Of a stretch of 36,067 nt of DNA, positions 1-10,685 are shown piece by piece. The stretch comes from Diphasiastrum complanatum (taxonomy: Eukaryota; Streptophyta; Lycopodiopsida; Lycopodiales; Lycopodiaceae): NCBI GenBank assembly GCA_029204225.1, contig MU835817.1:1-36067 (forward strand), written 5' to 3'. Under the pieces are notes generated by a model. It had not been told where the DNA came from, made no database searches, and saw only the letters and a program-made list of their open reading frames with translations. The first letter of the stretch is position 1. The number at the start of each line of letters is the position of its first letter. A program made the position numbers and the translations under genes.

Positions 1-560
1 CATGCATTTGTCCTACGCTGCATCATAGACGAGGCTCGACATCGGAGATGGAGAGTATACTGCTACTTTGTGGATTTCCACAAGGCTTTTGACTCAGTTC
101 CACAGCACTACTACTTCAGCGCTTATCTTCACTTGGCTTCTCACAGGATATCATCATGGCTATCAACACCTTATATGAGAGGGTATTAGCACGTTTCAGA
201 GATGGCAGCAGCTGGGCTTCTATCCAGAGCACAGTTGGGTCAAGCAGGGATGTCCACTCTCTCCACACTTTTTGCATTGTACATTGATGACCTAGAGCGA
301 TCATCAAGGAGGAGGGTGGTGATGCATGTCCACTTGCTGATGTTATTATTCCTATCCTATTATATGCAGATCATGTGGCATTGTTATCTTCTACAACCGC
401 TGGATTACAGCGACATCTTGATGCTCTATATGGTTTTGCTTAGTGTGGGGCTTGACGGTGAATATTGCTAAGACCAAGGTAATGGTGTTTAATACTAATC
501 GGCAGCACATGAGAGATGACGCATTTTATTATGATGGACAACTGTTGGAGATTGTTACCT
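1..560 (+). pseudogene. LINE-A reverse transcriptase domain, frameshifted
   Basis: Decayed RT core. Frame 1 from base 1 gives the block ending in FVDFHKAFDSVP (RT motif A, usually VDFxKAFDSV). A frame change near 180-300 leads to the segment LYIDDLE, equivalent to the region after the QGCPLSP motif. The catalytic YADD box is seen at about 350-390 as LLYADHVALLSS, so the second catalytic Asp is His. The downstream stretch around 455-560 matches the LINE-E segment with KTKVMVFNT and SYTYLGVLF. A stop lies at 571-573. No functional enzyme is expected. Confidence 0.85.
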
Positions 561-589
561 CTTACACCTAACTAGGTGTACTGTTCACC

Positions 590-1530
590 GGCCCCTTACT
601 CACTTTTGCTCTACTGTAAGGGGCATGCTGCCTTGGTATATATATGGAGAGAGTGTGTACAACTTACCATATCCATGATCCTGCTACTAGAGACCACCTT
701 TTCTCTACAGTGGTCTCACCAGTGGCTATACGCTCGGCGGAGGTTTGGTGCCCAGGGATATCTCAGGGTACTTGGAGAGACATCACTCGCCTGCAGGTCA
801 CCATGTTAGGAAGGATGATCCGTACGAAGCCATCAGTTCCTCATGAGATTCTTTTAGCGGAGTTCGCCTCACTCCCCATGGTGGTTGAGGCTCTGTTTCA
901 GATTGTTACCTTTCTACATCGCATTGAGACCATGGATTCTCACAGATTCGTGATGGCAACACTTACTTCTTCTCAAACTACAGCTGGACAGCAGGCTAGA
1001 TCTTCTTGGTACAGTGATGTGACGGCTTTCTTTCCAGTCATGGGGCTTCTCGATGTTGGATCTCCCACAGGGAACTCATGCATTTATCAAACAACAGCTA
1101 TATCATAGATATTGTCACATAGTATGGGATAGTCCTGATCATGGGAGAGTCAAGCTTACCTTTTATGGCGCACATATCTTACGCAGAGACAGTTTGGGAC
1201 TTCCTATTAGACCTTTATATCTATCTCTTCCTCTTTCTTTTGGGCTCCGATACAGATTGGGTCAGCTTACGAGTCTCTTTGCATCAGCTTGCTATTGAGA
1301 CAGGTAGATATTCAGGCATTTTGAGAGAGCATCGGATATGCCAGGTATGCACATTGGGTGTAGTGGAGGATGAGTTCCATTTTATCTTCATCTGCCCTAC
1401 ATACTTTGAGATACGAGGTCGATATCATTGTTTATATCGAGACACCCCTATTACTCTCAGTACCTTTTGGAGTATCAGGATCCCAGATGTGTCGGCCTTT
1501 TACTACAAGAGATGCTTATGTTGAGAGCCT
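590..1530 (+). pseudogene. LINE-A ORF2 C-terminal region with zinc knuckle
   Basis: Continuation of ORF2 after the RT core. The frame at 644-1108 contains MIRTKPSVPHEILLAEFA, which aligns with the same region of LINE-D (MIRAKPSVPHEIILAEFA). Frame changes near 1050-1140 and 1260 lead to the block HQLAIETGRYSG followed by CQVCTLG...HFIFICP...RGRYH, a C-x2-C-x9-H-x4-C knuckle. LINE-B, D and E carry the same block. Stops and shifts make it a pseudogene. Confidence 0.85.
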
Positions 1531-2015
1531 CTTTTGCTACCATCGGAGAGTATTACTGATTCGGGCCAGCATCTCATTACTAGCTTTTATCAGAAGCAGG
1601 AGCGCGATGACCCTATCAGATGATGAGACAGTCATATCGGTGAGGGCGAAGGCCCAGGCATGCCCAGCCACCACCTCTTGTCAGATCTACATCGCGCCTC
1701 CGGAGCTACCAGAGCTCCTCGACTGCAGATCACATCTTCTATGAGTATCAGACGTTTTTTTTCGAGATTGATATTTTATTTCCTCAACAGAGCAGGCGGT
1801 TAAGCTCTTGCACCTGTACCCTCTTCAAAGCTGGAGGTTAAGCTCTTGTATATTTTGCCTCTTATATGCTTTTTATGACTCTATGTTAGATGTGTCTTTA
1901 ACTAACTAGAGAGAGTTCTATATTGTCTTTTCCTCTTAGACTAGTGATTTCTTTTTATGTTGTCCCACATGGGACAGTGATCCTACGAGATATGTACTTA
2001 TTTATTCTGTCTGGT

Positions 2016-2029
2016 GTGCCCTTGGGCAT
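2016..2029 (+). other. LINE-A 3'-end hairpin
   Basis: TGCCC-TT-GGGCA is a perfect 5-bp stem about 20 bases before the (TC)n tail. LINE-B and LINE-D have a hairpin at the same place with a different sequence (ATGCC-TTTT-GGCAT). The pairing is kept although the bases differ, which suggests an RNA structure used by the element. Confidence 0.65.
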
Positions 2030-2044
2030 TCAACAAACATAATA

Positions 2045-2045
<1 letters not shown>

Positions 2046-2100
<55 letters not shown>

Positions 2101-2101
2101 T
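2046..2101 (+). repeat. (TC)n microsatellite tail of LINE-A
   Basis: An almost pure TC run of about 55 bases lies between the LINE-A 3' UTR and the first bases of LINE-B. It takes the place of the poly(A) tail usual for plant L1 elements. Confidence 0.95.
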
Positions 2102-2481
2102 GCTAGTGGCCCCTCCGCGCTCCAAATCCTGCCCGCAGACCATCGCGCTCCCCCCCACCCTCGCTACCACCCTCCCTTTCCTTTCCCCCCCCCCCCTCGC
2201 TGATCTAACTACTCCCCCCCTCTCGGATCTGTCATCGCACCTCATCATGCTGTGTACCCCCCCGCCCCTCGGCTGATCTAACTAGTTCCTCCTCGCGACT
2301 ACCCCTTCCCTCTCGGACCTGCCATCGCATCCCCCCCTCGCGACTACCCCCCCTCGCGGATCTGCCTATTGGCAAAGGGCTGGCCTACTGGTCTGCCTGC
2401 CTCTCCTGATCTTCTACCCCTGATCCGCCTGCCCCGATGCCTGCCTACCCACGCTAACCCCCTCACCTGATCTACCTACCC
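2101..2481 (+). other. C-rich 5' UTR of LINE-B
   Basis: Strongly C-rich stretch with C runs and several degenerate copies of a CTGATCTAAC / CTCGGATCTG-like unit separated by CCCCC tracts. It has no convincing start codon or ORF on the plus strand until 2482. Internal repeats upstream of ORF1 are common in LINE 5' UTRs and may carry the internal promoter; that role is inferred from position only. Confidence 0.6.
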
Positions 2482-3495
2482 ATGCTGATACCCACCCCCT
2501 TGCTGATCTGTCTACCCCCACCCCTCGCCGACCTGACTTTGCCTACCCACGCTGCTGAGGTGGTAGTGCTGCCTGCCACGCAGGCAACGCTGCCTGCTGA
2601 GTGGGCACCCCCCCATGCTACGCATGCAGAGCAGTCTGCCTGCATGGCAACAGATCTTGCCCGCTTGTGCCCACCGATCCCGCCGTTTTCTCTCCGACTC
2701 TGTTCCATCCTCCCCACCCCAATCAGTGCTAGCTCCTCTTCCCTCCCGGCGCCACAATCTACAGCAAGTATCCCATATACGCCCTCCAAATCAACCGAGC
2801 TTTTTTCCTCTTGGCAGATCGATCAAATCAAGGCCGATTTCAAGATCCTGCGACAAGAAATCTCAGAGCTGAAAGGAACGGTTACCTCCTTGATCAATGA
2901 GAAGAACTTGTTGCAATCCAAAGTCGCATCACTCGAACAATCCATCGGGATCAAGCAGGCTGCAACTTCGGAATCCACCACCAATATGATACGGGAGTGA
3001 GAAACCAGGATTGAGAAGCAGCAAGAAGAGGCCCGCTCTTGGGCATCGGTTCTGAAAAAAGGCACCAAACCAAGCGCTCCCATCTCCTCAGTTATCTCAG
3101 CCACCATCTCGGAAGGAGAAATCTCGAGACCAAAAAGCCCACGAACATTAGAGTTCACGGGATCCCGGATACACAGGATGCTTTGGCTGAAGCAGACGCT
3201 TTCTCGACACCACTCTCGGGCACAGGACAAATGGGTTTAGATACCGCATGGAGGACCATAGAGATGCAACCACACTCATTATCCGTTTTACTTCCCTAGA
3301 GAGTCGCCGAGATGCTTTACGGGTGCAGGTCTAAGCTACGCGACACCACTATCTATATGGATGACGACGTCACATATATCTAGGTAGAGGAGAGGCGTAC
3401 GGCCTTTCAGGCAGCCCGCGAGTCTGGCAGACGAGTCATTTATCGAGATGGACGGGTGCGCTTTCTTGATGGCGCGCCTAGCAGCTCCCAGTGCT
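2482..3495 (+). pseudogene. LINE-B ORF1 (RNA-binding protein), broken
   Basis: From the ATG at 2482 an open frame runs 172 codons to TGA at 2998-3000, and the same frame continues in homologous sequence beyond it (RIEKQQEEARSWASVLKK). The N-terminal half is Pro/Ala rich. About residues 110-165 form a likely coiled coil (heptad-like Leu/Ile spacing with FKILRQEISELKG and NLLQSKVASLEQ). Further on, after frame changes, 3250-3495 encodes a C-terminal block with SLESRRDALRV and VIYRDGRVRFLDG, which resembles the C-terminal domain of L1 ORF1p. LINE-C has the equivalent blocks. The stop and shifts indicate loss of function. Confidence 0.75.
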
Positions 3496-3506
3496 AGGGA
3501 TTTGGG

Positions 3507-4391
3507 GTGCCCGGGGTTGGGAGCACCCCGGGGCCCCATCCACACCATCTTCGGATTGGAGTGTGGAATTGTGCTGGTATCCACTCATTTTCTACGGTAG
3601 GGGACCTTGTTGATTTCATTACAGGGAGAGATATATTATTCTTCATGGAGACACACGAGAGCCTGGAGCAAGGACTTCCTTCATTTCCTGGATATAGATG
3701 GGACTCAGTATTCCGACGAGAGACTAGATCTGCCAGCGGCCGAGGTTCAGGTGGGGTCGCCTGCTTGTATAGAGAGACTCTACATCCCAGTATTGACTTC
3801 ATTCGGCATGATGAGCAGGCCCGCTACATGTGGACTCGCATCGTGGGCCAAGATATTGGTCTGGATAGAGATCTGTATATTGCAGCATGTTACTTTCCAC
3901 CAGAGTCCTCGTCTTTTGCTGAGGGTATTGGATCTCCATATCAGGACCTCTCACCAGAATCAGAGCGAGGGCATATTCTCCTCACAGGGGATTTTAATGC
4001 CCGGACATCCTCGAGGCAGACAGAGTTCTTTGACACCACTGACCAACTACGTGTTCGTGCCCTTGACAGTGATATGCTTGGGGTTACCAGGACCTCCGCG
4101 GACAGTTTGGGACCTACTACTTCATATGGTGAGCACTTATTGCAGTTTGGAGAGGCACATGAGCTAGCCATTTATAATGGCTTACCCTGCTGGCCACATT
4201 CAGACAGTTATACATGCCACCCTCACAGTGGAGGACATAGTGTCGTTGACTACCTCATGGGGTCACCATCCTTTGTACCCATAGTCTCTGAATTCCACGT
4301 TTCCCCTACCACCCTTTCTGATTGGGCATGTCCTAGCAAAGCTATAAGGTACTATACTTCAGTCTGTTGTGAGCTCAGAGGCGGAGACTAG
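3507..4391 (+). pseudogene. LINE-B ORF2 N-terminus, APE-type endonuclease
   Basis: The longest LINE frame in this copy. Endonuclease landmarks in order: WNCAG near residue 20, FMETHE (catalytic Glu) near residue 47, LLTGDFNARTS (Asp/Asn) near residue 160, and HSVVDYLMGSP near residue 245. The last catalytic motif, LSDH in LINE-C, reads LSDW here because a deletion joins this point to the start of RT; the remaining ~20 codons are out of register. The enzyme class nicks target DNA to prime reverse transcription. ORF2 follows ORF1 by about 20 bases. Start choice is uncertain. Confidence 0.85.
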
Positions 4392-4800
4392 GAGACTACA
4401 TGCTATGGGTCAGGCAGGTTTTCGAGCCCATTACTCTACTGCAGATCACATCTTCACGTTGCGGGCCGTAATTGAGGAGGCCAAGCACAGGAGAAAGAGG
4501 GTTTACTGTTGTTTTGTGGACTTCAGGAAAGCCTTTGATTCTGTCCCTCGCTTAATGCTCATCCAGAGACTCCGAGACCTAAGCTTCTCCACTGACATCG
4601 TTCTTGCTGTGATGGAACTTTATGAGCGTGTCCTTGGATGTTTCCGGCATAGCAGTGGCATATCCGATCACATTTGGAGCACTATTGGGGTAAAGCAAGG
4701 TTGTTCCCTCTCACCGGTCCTCTTTGGCTTATATATTGATGAATTGGAGAGTCATTACACAGTGTGGTGGTGCTGGTTTGCAGGCTATTGGGGCGTTACC
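4330..4800 (+). pseudogene. LINE-B reverse transcriptase fragment lacking YADD
   Basis: The frame 4369-4857 covers RT motifs from GQAGFRAHYSTADHIFTLR through FVDFRKAFDSVP (motif A) to GVKQGCSLSPVLFGLYIDELE (motif B). Comparison with LINE-E shows that the next part, with the YADD motif and thumb, is missing: near 4795 the sequence jumps to the block homologous to LINE-D just before its zinc-knuckle region. Without the YADD Asp pair it cannot polymerise. The deletion seems clean and the surrounding sequence remains well conserved. Confidence 0.85.
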
Positions 4801-5761
4801 AGAGATAGACAGACGATACATACAAATTGCACTATCCTCCTCACAGCGCCTTTGTGATCAGGGCTACAGATTATCATGGTTCTCTCAGGCATCTCACCTC
4901 CTACTTGAGTCATTTGGTATCTCTATCATAGAGCTTCCCTCAGGCACCCATCAATATATCAGACGATTCCTCTATCACGCATATCTAGAGCGGACTTGGC
5001 ACCACCAGTTAGGGGTTAAGCCAGCTTTCTATCGGACCCATTTCTTGGAGCTGGATGCATCAGGGACACCAGTCATTCCACACTATTTAGATTCGGGACT
5101 ATCACATTGTCTCAGATTCACACTGGGACAGCTCAAGGTATCCTCTCATTAGCTAGCTATTGAGACTGGGAGGTTCCATGGTATTCCGAGAGAGGAGCGT
5201 ATTTGCCAGTTATGCTCTCTAGGTGAGGTGGAGTCTGAGGAGCACTTTATCTTCAGCTGCCCTGTATACTATGAGATCAGAGGACGATATCATTGCATGT
5301 TTCGAGACATGCCTACCACTCTACGCTCTCTCATTGCCTATGAGGACCCACGATGTGTCGCCCTGATGGTACGTGAGATGTTCATCCTACGGAGAGATTT
5401 ATACGGGACACCCCAGCATTCTACCTCACAGCCATTGATCACTTCATTCTTTACTAGGCGGAGACCACGTGACTTAGCGCATGAGGACGAGGATTATGCC
5501 GCTGATGATAGCCGCCTAGAGATCAGAGACAATGTACTTCTCACCATCACGTTACTATTAGGATCACCAGACATCCTATGCAGAGACGTACTACTACACA
5601 TGCTCATGCGCATAGACGACGCCGGCAGGCTCCGGTGCCTTTTCATGTTGTGGCTCATATTACACCCTTTTACAGCAGCAGCAGCACAGCACAGTCTTGA
5701 CATCTGGACATCGATATATATGATTATTATGCACAGACACACTCACATACGTGTACTTTAG
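4795..5761 (+). pseudogene. LINE-B ORF2 C-terminal region with zinc knuckle
   Basis: Open over two stretches, with a single in-frame TAG at 5150-5152 (SSH-stop-LAIETGR), where LINE-A and D read through with Gln. The knuckle is CQLCSLGEVESEEHFIFSC, C-x2-C-x9-H-x4-C, at about 5205-5265, followed by EIRGRYH. The C-terminal tail up to 5761 is rich in charged residues. The knuckle after RT is known in L1-type elements and is thought to help RNA or DNA binding. Confidence 0.85.
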
Positions 5762-5853
5762 TTGTACTAGATGTTTTCTTTATTACAGTTTTGGAGACGT
5801 TTTATACGCTCCCATGGTTACCACACACTTGACATGTACTTCATTAGTCTTAT

Positions 5854-5867
5854 ATGCCTTTTGGCAT
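5854..5867 (+). other. LINE-B 3'-end hairpin
   Basis: ATGCC-TTTT-GGCAT, perfect stem, 13 bases before AATAAA and about 20 before the tail. The identical hairpin occurs at the LINE-D 3' end (17375-17388). Confidence 0.7.
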
Positions 5868-5886
5868 GGAAAAGACATTAATAAAG

Positions 5887-5901
5887 CTTTCTTTCTTTCT
5901 T

Positions 5902-5952
<51 letters not shown>
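5887..5952 (+). repeat. (CTTT)n-(CT)n tail of LINE-B
   Basis: Five CTTT units pass into about 23 CT units directly after TTAATAAAG. It marks the 3' end of LINE-B. Confidence 0.95.
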
Positions 5953-5954
<2 letters not shown>

Positions 5955-8529
5955 TCCCCCCCTTTTCTCGCTTTGAAAATGATTGTTGAGCCTTTATCTT
6001 CCAACTGATTGACTTGGCTTTTTAAGTATGTTACATGCCTTTAGGTCCTTGCAATCACACATCTACTAAACATTATTAAGCTCATAATTAGTCCTCCATC
6101 TCTCATCAAGCCTAACAACCATGTACTTTCATATCATCTAATTTTACACACCAATGAGCTCTGCTCTTTTATGCTTTTTGTAGCTATAGCACGGCTCAAT
6201 GGCTGATCTCATCACTTCAATAGCATGTTTGTCATGGCTCAACTAACGCTAAGTCCTAATTGCTAGGCACTTGATAGTTATCCTTATAAAAGAAAAATGG
6301 ACTGCTTATATACGTGCTCACTAGGTCACTACTTGCAACACATTTACCCAGGTTGGCTAGATGTCTTGTCTAGATTATGGGTCAACCCTCTCACCTACAA
6401 TCTATTATTGGTTTGTCTGAAAGTCATTTCAAGTCAATGGACTTCAACATATAGATGTGTAGTGCCAAAAGCAATAAATAAGACAATAAGAACATTAGAA
6501 TTTCATGCCATAGTTGAGCACATAAGCTAAAATCAGAAGTAGAACTTAACCATATAGGGAAAATGTGCATTACATAATGATGTTAACTTTGATAGTCAAT
6601 CAGCTATGTGAACATTTTCATAATTAAGTTATGCATGTCACTACAAAAGGTGAATTGAACTTCTAGAAAGCTCCATGTCTTCTCACTATTAAGTGGCCTC
6701 TACTTTGCCTATTGTCGAAATAACTCATATGGAGTGCCGCTTGAGCAATAAGTGCTCCTAATAAGATCTTATTGTGCTAAGCTAGCCCACTTGGCTGAAA
6801 AAACTCTTTAAGCAAGATGGCTTGAGAAAAATTCCCACATCTACTCTTTGAGCAGAGCAACATCATCACATGTGATAGTCTACATTTTTGTGGCAAATCG
6901 TATAGTTTTATATATACTTCCATGGCTAAAAATCTATCACTAGGTTGTCAATCCATCTTTGTTGGAGGAAAATGGCTGGAAAATGCAATTTAGCAAGTGA
7001 ATTAAAAGATTTTTTTTCTTATAGCCTTTATTGTATAAGGAATGTCATGCTACACAACTTTTCTAGTAGAAATTGGTTAAGGCGTGTGTGATTCATGAAG
7101 AGACTATACTTCGTAGAGTCATCCCAATATCTTAGTGTTTTGCGTGAATTTGAGTGAGGAAGGATGAGCAAAATGTATTTGTAGTTGGCATCTTTCATAC
7201 CATGATTCATAGATTGGGCAATAACGACCCTATGCTTAGCAATATAATTCAGGATTTCAAGCATCTCTTCAACATAAAGAGCAAACTTACTAATACTACA
7301 AAATTGATTTCAACATTATAAACCATCAAAAGTTGTTGATTGCCTCACAACACTAATGTGAACATGCTCATAATCTCATTCTATTGAACCCCATACAAAA
7401 TCATAATACAATGACATCAATAAAGATTCAAAACAATAAGAACTTCAAGACTGTCCAACGAGATTTTTCACCGTATTACTATCACGTGTGAGACCTTTCT
7501 AGTAAAAATTCTGGAAATGTCATTTTGAAATACTAACCTTGAAATGACCATTAGAACTGATGAAAATTTTCAAGTGATCCAACAATTAGAGTCTAAAAGC
7601 TTTAAAAACATGTACCCATGGTTCAAGTGTCATAAGACTGCTACACATAGTATCGTGATATTACAAAGGCTGTCTATGTGAATGTTTATCATGAACTGAA
7701 CCATTGTCATTTGGAATATTGGTGAGTTTACTTACATAGAGAGCTTTTTGTGAGAATAAATTCCAACTGCTTTTTTACCATCTATGCATTCCAAGTCCAC
7801 CTATAATAGGAAAGGCACACATAATCATGCAAAGAAGCAAGTTGAGCAAGCACTACTTTCAAAGAAACATTATCCAGTTAAATTGATCCTAAAGTTGCAA
7901 AATGTAGATTACTCTATACATTCAAGTGTGTGCATCATCCTTATAAATTATGTACAAATACATGGCTCTTAAAGGAATGGGTTATGTTACCCTCATTGAC
8001 ACCCTTTCACCAACGATACCATCGACGGCACGCACCCAAGGATCTGATAGCTTTACAAGAGTTGCAACCTTATTTCTATCTGCCAAAAAATCCTATAAAC
8101 ATCCAAAAAAAATGACTTACATGACATATCATGAGGTTGGGCCAATGAAGATGGGATGTAACCAAACGATAAGAATCAATCAGCATAAAAACATCTGGTC
8201 ATCATCTTATGAAAAAAACAAACATAAAGAGTCCAAGAAACATTTCAGTATAAGAAATTTGTACAATATGAAGAGGTAAGTCTAAAAACACTTCTCCTAG
8301 CTAAACTTGTTGTAGTACTAGTTTCTTTTCGAAAGCTCAAAAAATACAATAACATGAAGTCGGGAGTATTTGCAAGTCTAATGTTGAAGCCATGTAAAAC
8401 ATCTAAGCTACTTCATGTTGCATGGCATCGATTTTGCTATCAATCGAGAACTAAATGGATCTAAGAGCCCATACAATCCAATCATGACTTCAATGACAGA
8501 TAATCATAGGAATTGGCCATCCAGCAATC
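5953..8529. other. AT-rich sequence, no gene recognised
   Basis: About 2.6 kb between LINE-B and the Gypsy III remnant. ORFs are short (up to about 110 codons at 7950-8279, 78 codons at 7028-7264 minus) with no motif, no LTR-like TG/CA ends and no tandem structure I can see. Probably old decayed repeat or intergenic DNA. Confidence 0.5.
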
Positions 8530-9460
8530 ATCTTTAGTTTCTCGTACTATCAATCTTCATCCCTTTGGATGTAATACGATGAGCCAAGTAAAGAAGTTCA
8601 CATTTCATGAATTTACATTTGAAGTCCTTCGCATAGAATTTCTCTTGCCTTGAGATATTCAAGAAGCCTTGGAGATGCTCCAAATGTTCCTTTAGTATTT
8701 CACTATAGATGAGAATATCATCTATAGATACTACCACAAACTTCTCCAGATACAAGAGTGTTGGTCAATCCAAATGGAAGTACAAGAAACTAGTAATGAG
8801 CATAACGGGTTCTGAAACCAGTCTTTTGAACATCATCGACATGGATACGGATTTGATGGTATGTCGTACGGAGATCTATCCTAATGAGGTATTTTCCTCC
8901 ACTCAATCTATCCACCAAGTCATCCATTCTTGGCAATGGATAGTAGTAAATTTCTTTGACCCATTGTAGTCCACACATTCAGAAACTACTATCCTTCTTA
9001 TCCTTAAGAAGAACAAGAGCCCCTCATGGTACTAGGTCTCAAATGTCTCATTTTTAAATGGTTATCAGTTTGTTCAATAATTTAATCTTCCTCTTTGGAC
9101 AAACCTGTATGGTGGTGGAAAGATCAAGGAGACATTAACAAAAACAGCCATCAAATCAAGCTGATTTCCAATTGAGAGAATTTACACCTTGGTAGATCCA
9201 CTACTGTGGTATTTGCAACTTTTTTTTCCCTTTTCAAACAATCCTCATAGAGGTGTCCTGGTTTTTTGCAATTGAAATTAGCTTTGTACTTAGGATCCTG
9301 TCATCGTAGTTTGCTATGCTTTAAAAAAAATTTCTCCCCCTCCTTGTTGTTGGGTTTCATGGCAAAGGAATGTGTTGCTTCATCCAACTCATCAAAAAAT
9401 TGTCTAATCCTTTTCTTGCTCTTCTTTCCCTTTAGAAGGATGATAGCTCAACTTTCCTTA
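8530..9460 (-). mobile_element. Gypsy III, decayed Ty3/Gypsy remnant
   Basis: Minus-strand pieces of a third Ty3/Gypsy polyprotein. 8790-8978 reads YPLPRMDDLVDRLSGGKYL and RIDLRTTYHQIRI (RT), equal in position to the RT of Gypsy I and II. 8534-8755 reads VVVSIDDILIYSEILKEHLEHL, the catalytic box with Ser-Ile-Asp-Asp instead of Tyr/Phe-x-Asp-Asp. At about 9235-9285 a gag-like knuckle CKKPGHLYEDC is visible without its first Cys. The parts between are missing or beyond recognition, and no LTRs are seen. Confidence 0.75.
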
Positions 9461-9469
9461 AAGCCGCTA

Positions 9470-10685
9470 TAGACTTATCATATGCACCACTCCGATGGCA
9501 TCATGAAGTGTTTGCAAAACATTCCGTGTCCATTCATTGTACAATCATTATGCTAATTAGCTGGCAATCCCGAATAAAATGCCATTGGGCCAACTTAGGT
9601 GAAACAAAGGCACTTTACTCAATAAATCAATAAAAACCTAAAAGTACAAGTCAAACCCTTTGATTACTAATCATACAGTCCATACAACTGTTGTACATGA
9701 GTGGATCATCAATTGACATAAAAAGTCTCTAAGAATAATGCCTAAAATTCTTCCCAAATTGCCAGTTTTGAGGATACATTCTGCCACCATGATAATCCCT
9801 CTATTTGATAGACACATAGCCATAGTCGAGTAAAATCAAAGCAAAATTCATAAATCAACCAAATTCAACAAGTCTGATTTGTCTGGCCCACCAAAGGCAA
9901 AAAACATTTGGCTCATTTCATCTTACCTAACACCTTAACATTGCACATGCTCAAACAATGGGCATGACAAAATATAATTTTGGAACTCAAGCTTCATCAC
10001 ACATTTAAAGGCCCACCCTAAATCATGCATAGCTGTGTTGTAGTGACAGGCTACAGCCATAGCTACCTCCTCTCCTCCTCTACTTGCAAGCTGCTGCCTG
10101 TGGCTCGCACTGCCTATGCTACATGATCCTGCTCCTACAAAATCCCTCTCAAGTCACAACTCACTGGAAAGATTGGGAAAGGAGAGGCCGATCCAAATTA
10201 CCATGATTTGGAGTCCGCCAACAAAGATTTTTAGGGTTTTGTTTTTTGCACCCAAGTCTAAAAATTTTGCCAACTTCCATTGCTACCATGAACTTGGATC
10301 TAGGGATTTTTTCATGTATACAATAGACCAGAAATCGTGCCCTTCACCAATGGATTTATAGCCATAGATTTCAGGTTGAACGTTTCATTCACTACATTTC
10401 CCCAAAGCAAAACACAATCACATGTAGGGTTTCAAGCAAACTTTCATAGTCACTACCATGTAGAAGGCTATCCACTTCATGATGATCGACACTCTTGGTT
10501 TGTATGGACAACTTGGGACATTGATACATTTCACTTGCCTATCCATATACATCATAGTAGTTATGATTGTGCTTTATTAAAACTTTCTTGGTTGATATGG
10601 TACATGCCCTTTGGTTCCTTTCTGCAACAATATTATCGATTCACCACATCCGTGTTCCCTTTTTCTATAGTTTCAAGTTGGGATC
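9470..10685. other. No gene recognised
   Basis: About 1.2 kb upstream of Gypsy III in its orientation and next to the Gypsy I LTR. It may hold the decayed leader of Gypsy III, but there is no PBS or LTR to show it. The plus ORF at 10337-10765 has no recognisable motif. Confidence 0.4.

Larger units (their letters stand above)
1..2100 (+). mobile_element. LINE-A, L1-type non-LTR retrotransposon, 3' portion
   Basis: The 5' part lies outside the window, which opens inside the reverse transcriptase domain. The order is RT palm, thumb/connection, a C-terminal zinc-knuckle region, a 3' UTR, a short hairpin and a (TC)n tail. Homology is clear from comparison with the other LINE copies in the window (B, D and E). 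Reading requires several frame changes and passes stops, so the copy is dead. The C-terminal C-x2-C...H-x4-C knuckle after RT is typical of the L1 superfamily. It is followed directly by LINE-B in the same orientation. Confidence 0.9.
2101..5952 (+). mobile_element. LINE-B, L1-type element, both ends present, internally deleted
   Basis: Layout: C-rich 5' UTR (2101-2481), ORF1 (2482 to about 3495), ORF2 with APE-type endonuclease (3507-4320), part of RT (4330-4790), C-terminal region with zinc knuckle (4795-5760), 3' UTR with AATAAA at 5880, hairpin and CTTT/CT tail. It is the most complete LINE in the window. It has lost the end of the endonuclease, the linker and the RT segment with the YADD box in two internal deletions, and has further stops. 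It abuts the TC tail of LINE-A. Confidence 0.9.

Noticed and set aside
2030-2248. Arg/Glu repeat ORF on the minus strand
   Set aside because: Translation of the TC tail of LINE-A.
7028-7264. 78-codon minus-strand ORF
   Set aside because: No motif, low complexity, and flanking sequence is not coding-like; kept only as unassigned sequence.
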